A DNA stretch of 64,000 nt, taken from Microlunatus sagamiharensis (GTDB taxonomy: Bacteria > Actinomycetota > Actinomycetes > Propionibacteriales > Propionibacteriaceae). The notes beneath the pieces were generated by a model, which worked only from the letters and a program-made list of their open reading frames with translations, was not told the origin of the DNA and made no database searches. Shown here one piece after another: positions 1 to 7,876 of the stretch (positions are counted from its first letter, which is position 1; each line of letters begins with the position of its first letter). The translations under genes and the position numbers were made by a program. The DNA is taken from assembly GCF_900105785.1 (NCBI RefSeq), contig NZ_LT629799.1, positions 1-64,000 of the forward strand. The letters are read 5' to 3'.

Positions 1-135
1 CCGGTGACGGCGTAGATCCCGTCCGAGGATGTCGCCGACGATGAAGAGCAGCAGCAGCCTGGGTCCCATCACCCGCTTGAGCTCGGGCTGCTCCGACGTC
101 GACCCGGGCCGGTCGGCGGTGCTCGTCTGGCTCAC
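1..135 (-). CDS. APC-family amino acid permease, N-terminal fragment (runs off window, frameshifted)
   Basis: The minus strand from a GTG at 135-133 encodes a polar N-terminus (VSQTSTADRPG) and then the start of a first membrane helix, LLLLFIVGDILG. This is the usual opening of amino acid/polyamine/organocation permeases, in which the unwound part of helix 1 reads roughly GDILGTGIY. The matching GIYAVTG is present but one base out of frame near position 28, so a base is missing in this sequence. An AAGGAG ribosome binding site lies about 7 nt upstream of the GTG. Only about 45 residues are in the window, so the substrate cannot be judged. The family assignment rests on this single conserved motif. 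Confidence 0.6.
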   Translation of the reverse strand, partial: MSQTSTADRPGSTSEQPELKRVMGPRLLLLFIVGDILGRDLRRHR

Positions 136-208
136 GGGCTGCTCCTTCGGTGCGGCTGCGGAGCGACCAGTGTGTCGGCTGGTCTGGTCGTAGTCGAGCC
201 CCACTCGA

Positions 209-332
209 TGGCCTCCGCTCCGCTCCGGCGCGCCGGACGCTCAACCCTCCGCCTTCCTCCCTCCCGAGCAGGACGAAAAGCGTGTCCTGCTCGTCCGGTC
301 GTCCAGGCGGAGGCGCGTCCGACGGCGCTGGT
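209..332 (+). repeat. Hairpin repeat family, copy 1
   Basis: First of four related copies. Inner stem 265-274 pairs with 284-293 (CGAGCAGGAC / GTCCTGCTCG) around the loop GAAAAGCGT. A second stem 247-254 pairs with 305-312 (CTCCGCCT / AGGCGGAG), and an outer stem pairs 235-240 with 315-320. Between the stems lie the conserved strands TTCCTCCCTCC and TCCGGTCGTCCA. The 5' flank CGCTCCGCTC is shared with the other copies. Unlike the other three, this copy does not directly follow a gene in its own orientation; it lies between the divergent permease and XRE genes. Confidence 0.8.
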
Positions 333-368
333 CGAGCAGGACGTGGTTCGGCCCGCACACCGCTCGCT

Positions 369-408
369 GCTTGCGTGTGCTTGCGTGTGCTTGCTGCTGC
401 AAGCACAC
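369..408. promoter_or_regulatory. Operator-like repeat upstream of the XRE regulator
   Basis: The 10-mer TGCTTGCGTG occurs twice in tandem (369-378 and 379-388). It runs into a perfect inverted repeat GTGTGCTTGC (385-394), spacer TGCT, GCAAGCACAC (399-408). The site ends 26 nt before the proposed XRE start, a common place for an autoregulatory operator. Binding by the XRE protein itself is inference. Confidence 0.55.
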
Positions 409-434
409 TGGAAGCGTGGCACGGAGGACGGTCG

Positions 435-869
435 GTGAGCAGCTGGGTCCGTCGGCGAGCTGATCGCCGACCGGCGCCGCGCGGCCGAGCTCACGCTGCG
501 CCAGCTCGCCGATCTCACCGGGATCTCCAACCCGTACCTCAGCCAGATCGAGCGCGGCCTGCGTCGTCCGTCGGCGGAGGTGCTGCAGCAGCTGTCCAAG
601 GCGCTGCGGGTGTCGGCCGAGTCGCTCTACGTCCGCGCCGGGATCCTCGACCCGAGGACCACCCCTCCGGCGACGTCGAGACGGCGCTGCTGGCCGACGC
701 GTCGATCACCGAGCGGCACAAGCAGGTGCTGCTCGACGTCTACCGCAGCTTCGTGGCCGAGGACGCGCCGACCCTCGCCGGCGGGCTGACCGAGGACCCG
801 ACCGAGGCCGACGGGCCGGACCCGTCGGCGAACCCACCCGAAGAGCACCGCCATGACACCCACCCGTGA
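435..869 (+). CDS. XRE-family helix-turn-helix transcriptional regulator (frameshifted in this sequence)
   Basis: When the reading frame is joined across two apparent indels (near 450 and 660), the product reads VGELIADRRRAAELTLRQLA, followed by DLTGISNPYLSQIERGLRRP and SAEVLQQLSKALRVSAESLY. That is a textbook Cro/C1 helix-turn-helix with the recognition helix at NPYLSQIERG. The C-terminal part (GDVETALLADASITERHKQV) is of the type that follows the HTH in mycobacterial Rv0474-like regulators. An HbhA-like gene follows immediately, which is the order seen for Rv0474-hbhA in Mycobacterium. The GTG at 435 is the best nearby start but lies upstream of the first frame break, so the exact N-terminus is uncertain. 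The palindrome at 385-408 may be its own operator. Confidence 0.7.
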   Translation: MSSWVRRRADRRPAPRGRAHAAPARRSHRDLQPVPQPDRARPASSVGGGAAAAVQGAAGVGRVALRPRRDPRPEDHPSGDVETALLADASITERHKQVLLDVYRSFVAEDAPTLAGGLTEDPTEADGPDPSANPPEEHRHDTHP

Positions 870-1748
870 CGACAAGGCCGAGCGCGCCGCCCGTCCGCCG
901 AGTCCGACCTCGCCCCTTCTACGTGGCCGCCGGGCTCGCCGACGTGATCGCGGAGACCCTGCGCGAGACGCTCGCCGAGCGTCAGCGGCGCGCCGAGGAG
1001 CGCATCGCCGAGATCCGCGACAGCGCCTCGAGCGCGCCGAGCAGGCGCGGGTCAACGCCGACGAGCTGCGGGAGTTCCTCTCCACGCTGCCCGAGCAGTT
1101 CCGTGCCCTGCCCGAGACGACGCGGGCCCGGCTGAACGACCTGCAGCGCCAGGCCGAGGAGCTCCTCGAGCAGTCGCGCTCGACCTACACCTCGCTCGCC
1201 GACCGCGGCAAGCGCGTCGTCGACGACCGCGTGGGCGACGTGCGGGCCACGGCTCGCAAGGCGGCCGCCGGCCGAGGAGGCCGCCGACGACCTGGCCGAC
1301 GCGGCGGCGGAGACCGTCGGGCCGGTCGTCGACTCGCCTCGGACCGCCGTGACCGAACGTGCGTCGCAACGTCACCGGCCGGGCCCGCGCGGGCCGCAGG
1401 ACGCCCACCGCGGACGCCGACGTGACCCCGGAGTCCGCGACCCGCGCCGCCCGTGAGGCTGCAGCCGCGGCGACCGGGCAGGCGACCACCTCCGGCGACG
1501 GCCGGCCGGGTGCGGCCCAGCGCTGGCGCAGGAGCAGGCGGCGAAGAAGACCGCGAAGAAGGCTCGGCCAAGAAGGCTCCGGCCAAGAAGACCGCGGCCA
1601 CGACGACGCCCGCGCCGACGGCGGGGACGACGGCCAAGAAGCCCCGGCGAAGAAAGCGCGGCAAGAAGGCGCCCTCGACGGCTCGCCGGCGGCGGACCTG
1701 CGGCCGAGCGGGGAGCAGGCGGCCGAGGGGCCGGGGACCGAGAGCTGA
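853..1748 (+). CDS. HbhA-like lysine-rich helical protein (frameshifted in this sequence)
   Basis: From the ATG at 853 the joined frames give an N-terminal segment FYVAAGLADVIAETLRETLA, then a long coiled coil with AERQRRAEERIAEI, ADELREFLSTLPEQFRALPE and LQRQAEELLEQSRSTYTSLA. The C-terminal tail is rich in Lys and Ala with repeated AKK units (about 1540-1700). This architecture matches mycobacterial heparin-binding hemagglutinin: central coiled coil with an LPEQ segment, a TSRYNELVERG-like stretch (here STYTSLADRG), and a Lys/Ala repeat tail. The XRE gene upstream mirrors Rv0474-Rv0475. In environmental actinobacteria such proteins are more likely linked to membrane or lipid-body biology than adhesion, which is inference. 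At least five apparent indels break the frame, and the stop at 1748 is the most plausible end. Confidence 0.65.
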
Positions 1749-1847
1749 GCCCGGCAGGGGCTCGAGAAGGGCGGCTCGCGGCGGACCCCGCCCGCGCGCC
1801 GCCCCTCGTCAGGACGTCCCGGCTGCCGGAGCACTAGGCTGGCCGGT

Positions 1848-2859
1848 ATGCCCGCCGATCCGGCCGCAGGCGTGACGACCGCACGAGCGACGCTCGCCGA
1901 GGTCGCGGAGCGCGCCGGCGTCTCCATCTCCACCGTCTCCAAGGTCCTCAACGGCCGCAGCGGTGTGTCGCAGGGCACCAGGACCAAGATCGAGGCGCTG
2001 CTCTCCGACCACCGCTACAACCCGCGCAACCCGGCCCCAACCACGCACCGCTCATCGAGGTGCTCTGCTACGAGATCGACAGCTGGTGGTCCAGCGAGGC
2101 GCTGGCCTCGATCGAGCGCGTGGCCCGCCGTCGTGGGTCGGGTCGTCGTCTCGGGCACCAGCGACCGCCAGCAGCCCGACGCCGGTGGATCGAGGGCGTC
2201 CTCAGCCGGCGTCCGTCGGCGCGGTGCTCGTCTCCTCCAACCTCCAGGCGACGCAGCTGCAGCAGCTCCGCTCGCGCAACATCCCCTTCGTGATGCTCGG
2301 CCCACCGGGGACGTCCCGCCGAGGTGCCGACGATCGGCTCGGCGGACTGGAGCGGGGCGTACGCCGCCGCGCGCCACCTCATCGAGCTCGGCCACCGCGA
2401 GATCGCCATCGTCACCGGCCCCGGGACATGATGGCCGCCACGCCGGCTCTCGGCTTCCGGCGGCGCTCGACGCCGCCGGGCTCGAGCTGCGCAAGGAGCA
2501 CCTGCGCCGGCGGAGTTCCACCACGTCGACGGCATCGAGCAGGGGCGCCGGCTGCTGACGCTCGAGCACCGCCCGACCGCCGTCTTCGCCGCGTCCGACG
2601 TCCTGGCGCTCGGGTCTACGAGGCGGCGCGGGCGATGGGGGTCGCCATCCCGAGCCAGCTGTCCGTCGTCGGCTTCGACGACGTCAGGGTCGCCCAGTGG
2701 CGGGCCCCGCGCTGACCACGGTGCGCGTCCCGATCGCGGAGATGGCCGCCCAGGCGGTCGAGCTCGTGCTCGGGTGCGCGGCGGCGGTCTGGACACGACG
2801 CGGATCGACATGGCGACGACGCTCGTCCTCCGGGAGAGCACGGCCCGCCCGGCACGTGA
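1848..2859 (+). CDS. LacI-family sugar-responsive transcriptional repressor (frameshifted in this sequence)
   Basis: The product starts at ATG 1848, seven nt after a TAGGCT box, so it may be translated leaderless. Residues about 9-60 are a canonical LacI HTH (ATLAEVAERAGVSISTVSKV, then LNGRSGVS). The remainder is a periplasmic-binding-protein-like effector domain with ARHLIELGHREIAIVTGP, AVFAASDVLALG and LSVVGFDDVRVAQW followed by LTTVRVPIAEM, all typical of the family. About six indels interrupt the frame. The 3' end is uncertain: TGA at 2857 fits the usual family length, whereas the frame as written runs on to TAG at 2912. It directly precedes a sugar ABC importer and probably binds the AGAGAAA-N-TTTCT palindrome upstream of that operon and of the GH5 operon at 17.6 kb. 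Confidence 0.75.
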
Positions 2860-2873
2860 GAGAAACTTTCTAA
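2859..2873. promoter_or_regulatory. LacI-type operator upstream of the sugar ABC importer
   Basis: AGAGAAA-C-TTTCTAA is a near-palindrome that matches the perfect palindrome AGAGAAA-G-TTTCTCT found upstream of the GH5 gene (17590-17604). A further half site GGAAACTT (2883-2890) overlaps the -35 hexamer. The site lies 15 nt upstream of the -35 box. The adjacent LacI gene is the obvious candidate binder; this is inference. Confidence 0.65.
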
Positions 2874-2888
2874 AATTCGGCCGGAAAC

Positions 2889-2917
2889 TTGACGCCCCAA
2901 AGGGGCGCAAGTAGCGT
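2889..2917 (+). promoter_or_regulatory. Sigma-A-type promoter of the ABC importer operon
   Basis: TTGACG (2889-2894) and TAGCGT (2912-2917) are separated by exactly 17 nt, an excellent housekeeping promoter. Transcription would begin near 2924, giving a leader of about 205 nt before the binding-protein ATG at 3129. I see no recognisable riboswitch in that leader. The half operator GGAAACTT overlaps the -35 box. Confidence 0.65.
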
Positions 2918-3128
2918 CGTGCCATCGCGGCGGGCTGCGGTGGTCGCAGCCCAGCGGAGGACGACGGCGTCGACGGGACCTGCCAGCAGGAGCCCCGTAC
3001 GGCCCGGACGACACGGTGCTGCTCGCTCGGCGCGGTGGAGGCCCGCCACCTCCGGCTCCCCGGGTCCTACGCCCGGGAGCGGTCCTCGATGCAGCCCGGC
3101 TCCGGTCGATCGAAGGGGATCACCGTCA

Positions 3129-4540
3129 TGCAGCTCTCGCTCCACCGCTCCTCCCGTCCCTCCTCCGCCGGCGTCGCGGACCCCGCGCGCGCTGCGTGCC
3201 CTCGCCGTCGCTGCGGCGGCGGCCCTGCTCCCGCTCACCGCGTGCTCGCCCGTGGGCGGCGGCGGGGCCGGGGGCTCGTCCTCGCAGGACGCCGGGTCGC
3301 CCACCGCCGGCACCGTCAACTGGTGGGGCTGGACGCCCACCGACGTCGACACCGCCCAGGGCTACATCGCGGCGTTCAACCAGGAGTTCCCCGACATCAA
3401 GGTGAACTTCAAGCTGGTCTCGATCGCCGACTGGCAAGCGGCCCTGCCGCCCGCCCTGCGCTCCGACGCCGGCCCGGACGTCTTCGACATGCAGCCGGGC
3501 GCGTACGTCAACAACTACGGGTCCTTCGCCGAGGACCTGACGCCGGTGATGCAGAAGGCGCTCGGCGACGACTGGCAGTCCAAGGTCGCCCCCGGGCGTC
3601 AGCGGGCTGACCAAGGACGGCAAGCTCGTGGCCGCCTCCGTGGGCGCGGTCTACTCCGGCACGCTCTGGTACAACCCGGCGCTGTTCGACAAGTACGGGC
3701 TGAAGCGCCGACGACGCTCGACGAGTGGGACAAGGTCTGCCAGGAGTTCCGCTCCCACGACCAGGGCTGCTTCGTGCAGGGCGCCGCGGGCCAGGGCTTC
3801 GACCAGGACACGCTGCAGGCCATCGCCAACTCGGTGGAGCCCGGGCTGTGGACCAAGGCCTCCAGCGGCGAGGTGCCCTGGAACTCGCCGGGCATCGTCA
3901 AGACGCTCGACATCTGGCAGCAGCTCTTCACGCGCAAGATCATGCAGCCCGGTGCGGTGGGCTACCAGCAGTACCCGGACGCCAACAACGACTTCCTGAC
4001 CGGCAAGTACGCCATGGTCATGATGGGCACCTGGTACACGCAGTACTCCACGGAGAAGGCGATGACCGCCGCGCTCAAGGCCGCGGGCGTCTCGGGGCCA
4101 AGCCCTTCCCGATCCTGCCGCTGCAGTTCCCCGACGTCGCCCAGGCGGGCAACGTCAGCGAGATGTTCGGTGACGCGACTACGGCCTCTCGGTCTCGACC
4201 AAGGCCAAGGACAAGGCGGCCGCGGAGACCTTCGTGACCTGGCTGTCGACGTCCAAGGCGGGTCAGCAGGCCGTCGCGGACCAGCTGAACGACGTGCCGG
4301 CGCTCAAGGCGTCGAGCCGGACTTCGAGCAGATCAAGTTCGTCGACCCGGCGACGCAGTCCGCGCCGGTCAAGGACCTGCTCAGCAAGGTCGCCCGGTGA
4401 CGCAGCCCCGCTTCGCCCTGCTCACCACCGACGTGCAGGACGCCATGCTCGCGGCGGCGACCTCCACCGCGACCGGCAGCGCGACCCCGCAGGAGGCCGC
4501 CGACACCCTCCAGAAGGCGGCCGAGGCCGCGGCTCGCTGA
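3129..4540 (+). CDS. Sugar ABC transporter substrate-binding lipoprotein (frameshifted in this sequence)
   Basis: ATG 3129 follows an AAGGGG ribosome binding site. The N-terminus is a lipoprotein signal: basic start, hydrophobic ALRALAVAAAAALLPLTA and a lipobox LTAC. The mature part reads GTVNWWGWTPTDVDTAQGYI, AAFNQEFPDIKVNF and GPDVFDMQPGAYVNNYGSFA, the form of family-1 carbohydrate-binding proteins (UgpB/MalE type), with later motifs DFLTGKYAMVMMGTWYTQY and FEQIKFVD. At least six indels break the frame. The last one, at 4399, creates a false TGA; the true end, by homology of the C-terminal ATGSATPQEAADTLQKAAEA, is TGA 4538-4540. Two permease genes follow. The transported sugar is probably an oligosaccharide or monosaccharide used by the oxidative genes downstream. 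Confidence 0.85.
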
Positions 4541-4597
4541 GCCGGCGCCGCCGCACCCTCACGCTCGTCCAGCACCGATCCCGACAGGGAGTCCCTC

Positions 4598-5535
4598 GTG
4601 CAGGAACGACGATCGCGTCGGCCGGCCGACCGCCCGGGAGGCCGGGGCCGACAGCGGCCCCGGCACCCGGCGGCGGCTGCGGCCGGCCGGCTACTCTGGA
4701 TCCTCCCGGCCCTGGTGCTGTGCGTGGGTCTCATCTACTACTGCATCGCCTACACGGCGGTGATCTCCACCTGGGACTGGGACGGCATCGACCCCTTCCG
4801 GAGAAGGTCGGCGCGGAGAACTACGTCCGCATCGCGCAGGACCCGATCTTCTGGCGGACCATCCGCCACACGGTGGTCTTCTTCGTGGTCACCTTCGTGG
4901 CCCAGACCGCGCTGGGCGTCGTCTTCGCGGTCCTGCTGCACTCCCGTGTGTGGCTGGGCGTGGTCTACAAGGTGATCATCTTCATCCCGGTGGTGCTCGC
5001 CCGGCGATCACCGCCCGGTGTTCCGCCGCTGTACGCGCCGGACGGCCAGTTCAACTGGGTGCTCGAGCACGTCGGGCTGGGCGGGCTGGCCCAGCCCTGG
5101 CTCGGGCAGGAGAGCACCGCCCTGCCGGTGATCATGGCGATCACCGTCTGGCAGTGGACCGGGCTCACCTTCGTCCTCTACTTCGCGGCGATGAGCCAGA
5201 TCGACCCGTCGGTGCTCGAGGCGGCGCGCATCGACGGTGCGGGCAACCTCCGGATCCTGGCGAGCATCATCTGGCCCGGGGTGCGCGGCACGACCGTGGC
5301 GCTGGGCATCCTCAGCGCCATCGGGGCCCTCAAGACGTTCGACGTGCCCTACCTCGTGGCGGTCGGGGGACCGAACTACGCCACCGAGTTCCTCGGCACG
5401 TACATCTACCGCAAGACCATCGCGCAGTCGCACGTCGGCTACGGCGCCGCGCTGTCGGTGATCCTGCTCGTGCTCGCCCTCACCTTCGCGATCATCATGC
5501 AGGTCCGCGGGCGCGAGAAGGACGGGGTGAGCTGA
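4598..5535 (+). CDS. Sugar ABC transporter permease 1 (UgpA/MalF type; frameshifted in this sequence)
   Basis: GTG 4598 has a CAGGGAG ribosome binding site at 4584-4590. The protein begins with a basic, Pro/Arg-rich tail, then a first helix LLWILPALVLCVGLIYYCIA and further helices including HTVVFFVVTFVAQTALGVVF and LPVIMAITVWQWTGLTFVLY. The cytoplasmic EAA loop (EAARIDGAG followed by ILASIIWPG) that docks onto the ATPase is present near 5220. Three apparent indels (about 4800, 5000 and 5030) disrupt the frame. The gene ends at TGA 5533-5535, overlapping the next start by one base. It pairs with the second permease to form the channel of a CUT1-type importer. Confidence 0.85.
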
Positions 5536-6320
5536 TGTTCGAGGTCCGGAGCCGCGGGGCCGGCTGCTGCTGCAGCTGGTGGTCACCCTGCTCGTCCTGC
5601 CCTTCCTCTTCCCGCTGGTCGCGATGGTGCAGGGCTCCCTGGCCGGCGACGGCTGGGGCAACTACGCCGCGGTGCTCGCCGTGCCCGGCCTGTGGCGCTT
5701 CTTCGTCAACACCGTCGTGATCGCGGCCAGCGTGATCGTCATCGTCTACGCGGTGACGATGCTCGCCGCGTACGGCTTCTCCAAGCTGCACATCCGCGGT
5801 CGGGAGATCTACTTCTGGCTGCTGCTGGCCTGCCTGACGCTGCCCGAGGTCGTGCTGCTCGCGCCGCTGTTCACCACGGCGCAGGCCTTCGGCTTCTTCG
5901 ACACCTACTGGGCGGTGATCCTGCCGCTGGCCGCGCTGCAGGTGCCTTCGCGGTGCTGCTGACCCGCAACTTCGTCAACGGCATCCCGGACGAGCTGTTC
6001 GAGGCGGCCCGGGTCGACGGCGCCAGCGCCGTCCGCGGCTTCATCCACCTGATCGTGCCGCTGACCCGGCCGATCGCCGCGGCGATCCTGATCTTCACCC
6101 TGATCGGGGCGTGGAACAACTACCTGATGCCGCTGGTCTTCCTCCAGTCGCCGGAGATGCAGACCATCACCCTGGTCCCGCAGTTCTTCGTCGGGCAGTT
6201 CAGCAACGACCAGACCAAGATCCTCGCCTCGGCGGTGCTCACCGCGATCCCGAGGTCGTCGCCTACCTGTGCCTGCAGCGCCTCTTCGAGCGCGGGCTGG
6301 CCGCCGGCGCCCTCAAGTAG
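5535..6320 (+). CDS. Sugar ABC transporter permease 2 (UgpE/MalG type; frameshifted in this sequence)
   Basis: ATG 5535-5537 overlaps the previous stop (TGATG), so translation is probably coupled. Helices visible include LLQLVVTLLVLPFLFPLVAM, FVNTVVIAASVIVIVYAVTM and IAAAILIFTLIGAWNNYLMP. The EAA motif is FEAARVDGASAVRGFIHLIV, followed by PLTRP. The C-terminus ends ILASAVLTAIPEVVAYLCLQ and then RLFERGLAAGALK, the classic ending of MalG-type subunits. Indels occur near 5555, 5945 and 6250. No ATP-binding subunit is encoded nearby; the UgpC-like ATPase at 49502-50602 is a candidate partner because such ATPases are shared between importers in Gram-positive bacteria. Confidence 0.85.
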
Positions 6321-6390
6321 CCGCCACCCCACCTCGACGCCGCGGGACCCGCGGCGCCACCGCACGAACCCACCCTGAGCAGGAGCCACC

Positions 6391-6747
6391 GTGCCGCTGA
6401 TCCAGATCGACCTCGACCGCGAGCTCTACGAGCGTGCCGGCGACCAGCTCGGGAAGGGCGTGCACCAGGCCCAGCTCGACACCCTCGACATCCCCGGCGA
6501 TGACCTCTTCCAGGTCTTCACCCCGCGCCCGGAGGGCGAGCTGCGCTTCGACCGCACCTTCGGCGGCGTCGACCGCCAGCAGCTCGTCCTGCTGCGCGTG
6601 ACGATGGTCCACATGTACTCGGTCGCGACCAAGCGGCGCTTCTTCGAGGCCGTGGCCGACCGCTTCGCCGAGGCGGGCGTCCGCCGCGAGGACATCCTGA
6701 TCGCCGTCACCGAGAACGGCTTCGAGGACTGGTACGCGGGCTCCTGA
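6391..6747 (+). CDS. Tautomerase-superfamily protein
   Basis: This 118-residue protein starts MPLIQIDLDRELYERAGDQL. Proline directly after the initiator Met is the catalytic N-terminal base of the tautomerase (4-oxalocrotonate tautomerase/MIF) superfamily, exposed after Met removal. The length fits the fused, roughly 120-residue type (Tautomerase_2 group), and the C-terminus ILIAVTENGFEDWYAG matches that group. GTG 6391 is forced by the Pro requirement. It is the first gene after the ABC importer and precedes the oxidative sugar genes. An isomerisation of a keto-sugar acid intermediate is conceivable but not shown. It is free of frameshifts, so sequence quality recovers here. Confidence 0.8.
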   Translation: MPLIQIDLDRELYERAGDQLGKGVHQAQLDTLDIPGDDLFQVFTPRPEGELRFDRTFGGVDRQQLVLLRVTMVHMYSVATKRRFFEAVADRFAEAGVRREDILIAVTENGFEDWYAGS

Positions 6748-6814
6748 CCCCGCCCGTCCAGCCCTTCGTCCGCGCCGCCCGGCGCGACCGCTCCGACCTC
6801 CCAAGGACCCACCC

Positions 6815-7876
6815 ATGATGCGACACGACAGCGCGGCGCTCCGCGTGCTCTACCTCGGCGGCACCGGCACCATCAGCACCTCCTGCGTACGCCTGTCGGT
6901 GGAGGCCGGGCTGGACGTCCACGTCCTGAACCGCGGCAACAACAGCGCCGGGCGCGACCTGCCGGAGGGCGTCACCTGGCTCGTCGGCGACGCGAGCGAC
7001 GACGACTCGCTGCTTGCCGCGCTGGGTGACCGCACCTTCGACGCGGTGATCAACTTCGTGTCGTTCGACGCGGCCGACGTCGCGCGCATGGTGCGGATCT
7101 TCGGCGGCGGACGGACTCGCCAGTACGTCCACATCAGCTCGGGCTCGGTCTACTCCAAGCCCGTGTGGACGACGCCGATCACCGAGTCGACGCCCGCCGG
7201 GCCCAACCCGGTGCTGCCGTACGCGACCGCGAAGTGGGGCGCCGAGGTCGCGCTCCAGCAGGCCCGCGCGGAGCAGGGCTTCCCCGTCACGATCGTGCGC
7301 CCCTCGCACACCTACGACGACGCGAACCCGCCGCTGGCCGGCGGCTGGACCGTCGTCGACCGGATCGCCCGCGGCGTCGAGGTGCCCGTGCACGGCGACG
7401 GCACCTCGCTGTGGACCCTCACCCACGCCGAGGACTTCGCCCAGGGCCTGGTCGGCCTCATCGGCCCGCACGCGGTCGGGGAGGTCGTGCACATCACGAG
7501 CGACGACGTCCTGACCTGGGACCTGATCCACACCCTGGTCGGCGAGGCGCTCGGGGTGGCGCCCAAGCTGGTCCACGTCCCCTCCGAGCTCTACCCGGTC
7601 GTCGCGCCGGACTGGTTCTGGTCCGGCGAGGTGCTCGGCGACATCGGCCACAGCGCCGTCTTCGACAACAGCAAGGTCCGCCGGCTGGTGCCCTCGTACG
7701 CGCCGCGGCTCACCTTCGCCCGCGCGGTGCACCGGATGGCGCGCTGGCGCGCGGACCACCCGGAGACCACCGGGTCGGACGCCGCGACCGAGGAGGTGCT
7801 CGACCGCGTCGTCGGCGCCTACCACGCGGGCCGTGCGGCCTTCGCCGAGCGTGCGCCGCAGGGGGACGCGGAGTGA
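6815..7876 (+). CDS. NAD-dependent epimerase/dehydratase family protein (extended SDR)
   Basis: The 353-residue protein has an N-terminal nucleotide-binding motif YLGGTGTIS, an atypical variant of GxxGxxG, and a catalytic YxxxK at YATAKW (near residue 133), preceded by the Ser region HISSGSVYS. These are features of extended short-chain dehydrogenases related to nucleotide-sugar epimerases. Such proteins are frequent in actinobacterial sugar clusters, where they may act on free sugars or sugar acids. The start at ATG 6815 has AAGGACC upstream; ATG 6818 is an alternative. Its stop overlaps the next start by four bases (GTGA), so the following genes are co-translated. The substrate is unknown. 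Confidence 0.8.
   Translation: MMRHDSAALRVLYLGGTGTISTSCVRLSVEAGLDVHVLNRGNNSAGRDLPEGVTWLVGDASDDDSLLAALGDRTFDAVINFVSFDAADVARMVRIFGGGRTRQYVHISSGSVYSKPVWTTPITESTPAGPNPVLPYATAKWGAEVALQQARAEQGFPVTIVRPSHTYDDANPPLAGGWTVVDRIARGVEVPVHGDGTSLWTLTHAEDFAQGLVGLIGPHAVGEVVHITSDDVLTWDLIHTLVGEALGVAPKLVHVPSELYPVVAPDWFWSGEVLGDIGHSAVFDNSKVRRLVPSYAPRLTFARAVHRMARWRADHPETTGSDAATEEVLDRVVGAYHAGRAAFAERAPQGDAE

Noticed and set aside
1-6320. Block of decaying pseudogenes
   Set aside because: All breaks are one-base indels, motifs are intact and no nonsense substitutions are seen; decay would not stop abruptly at 6.3 kb.
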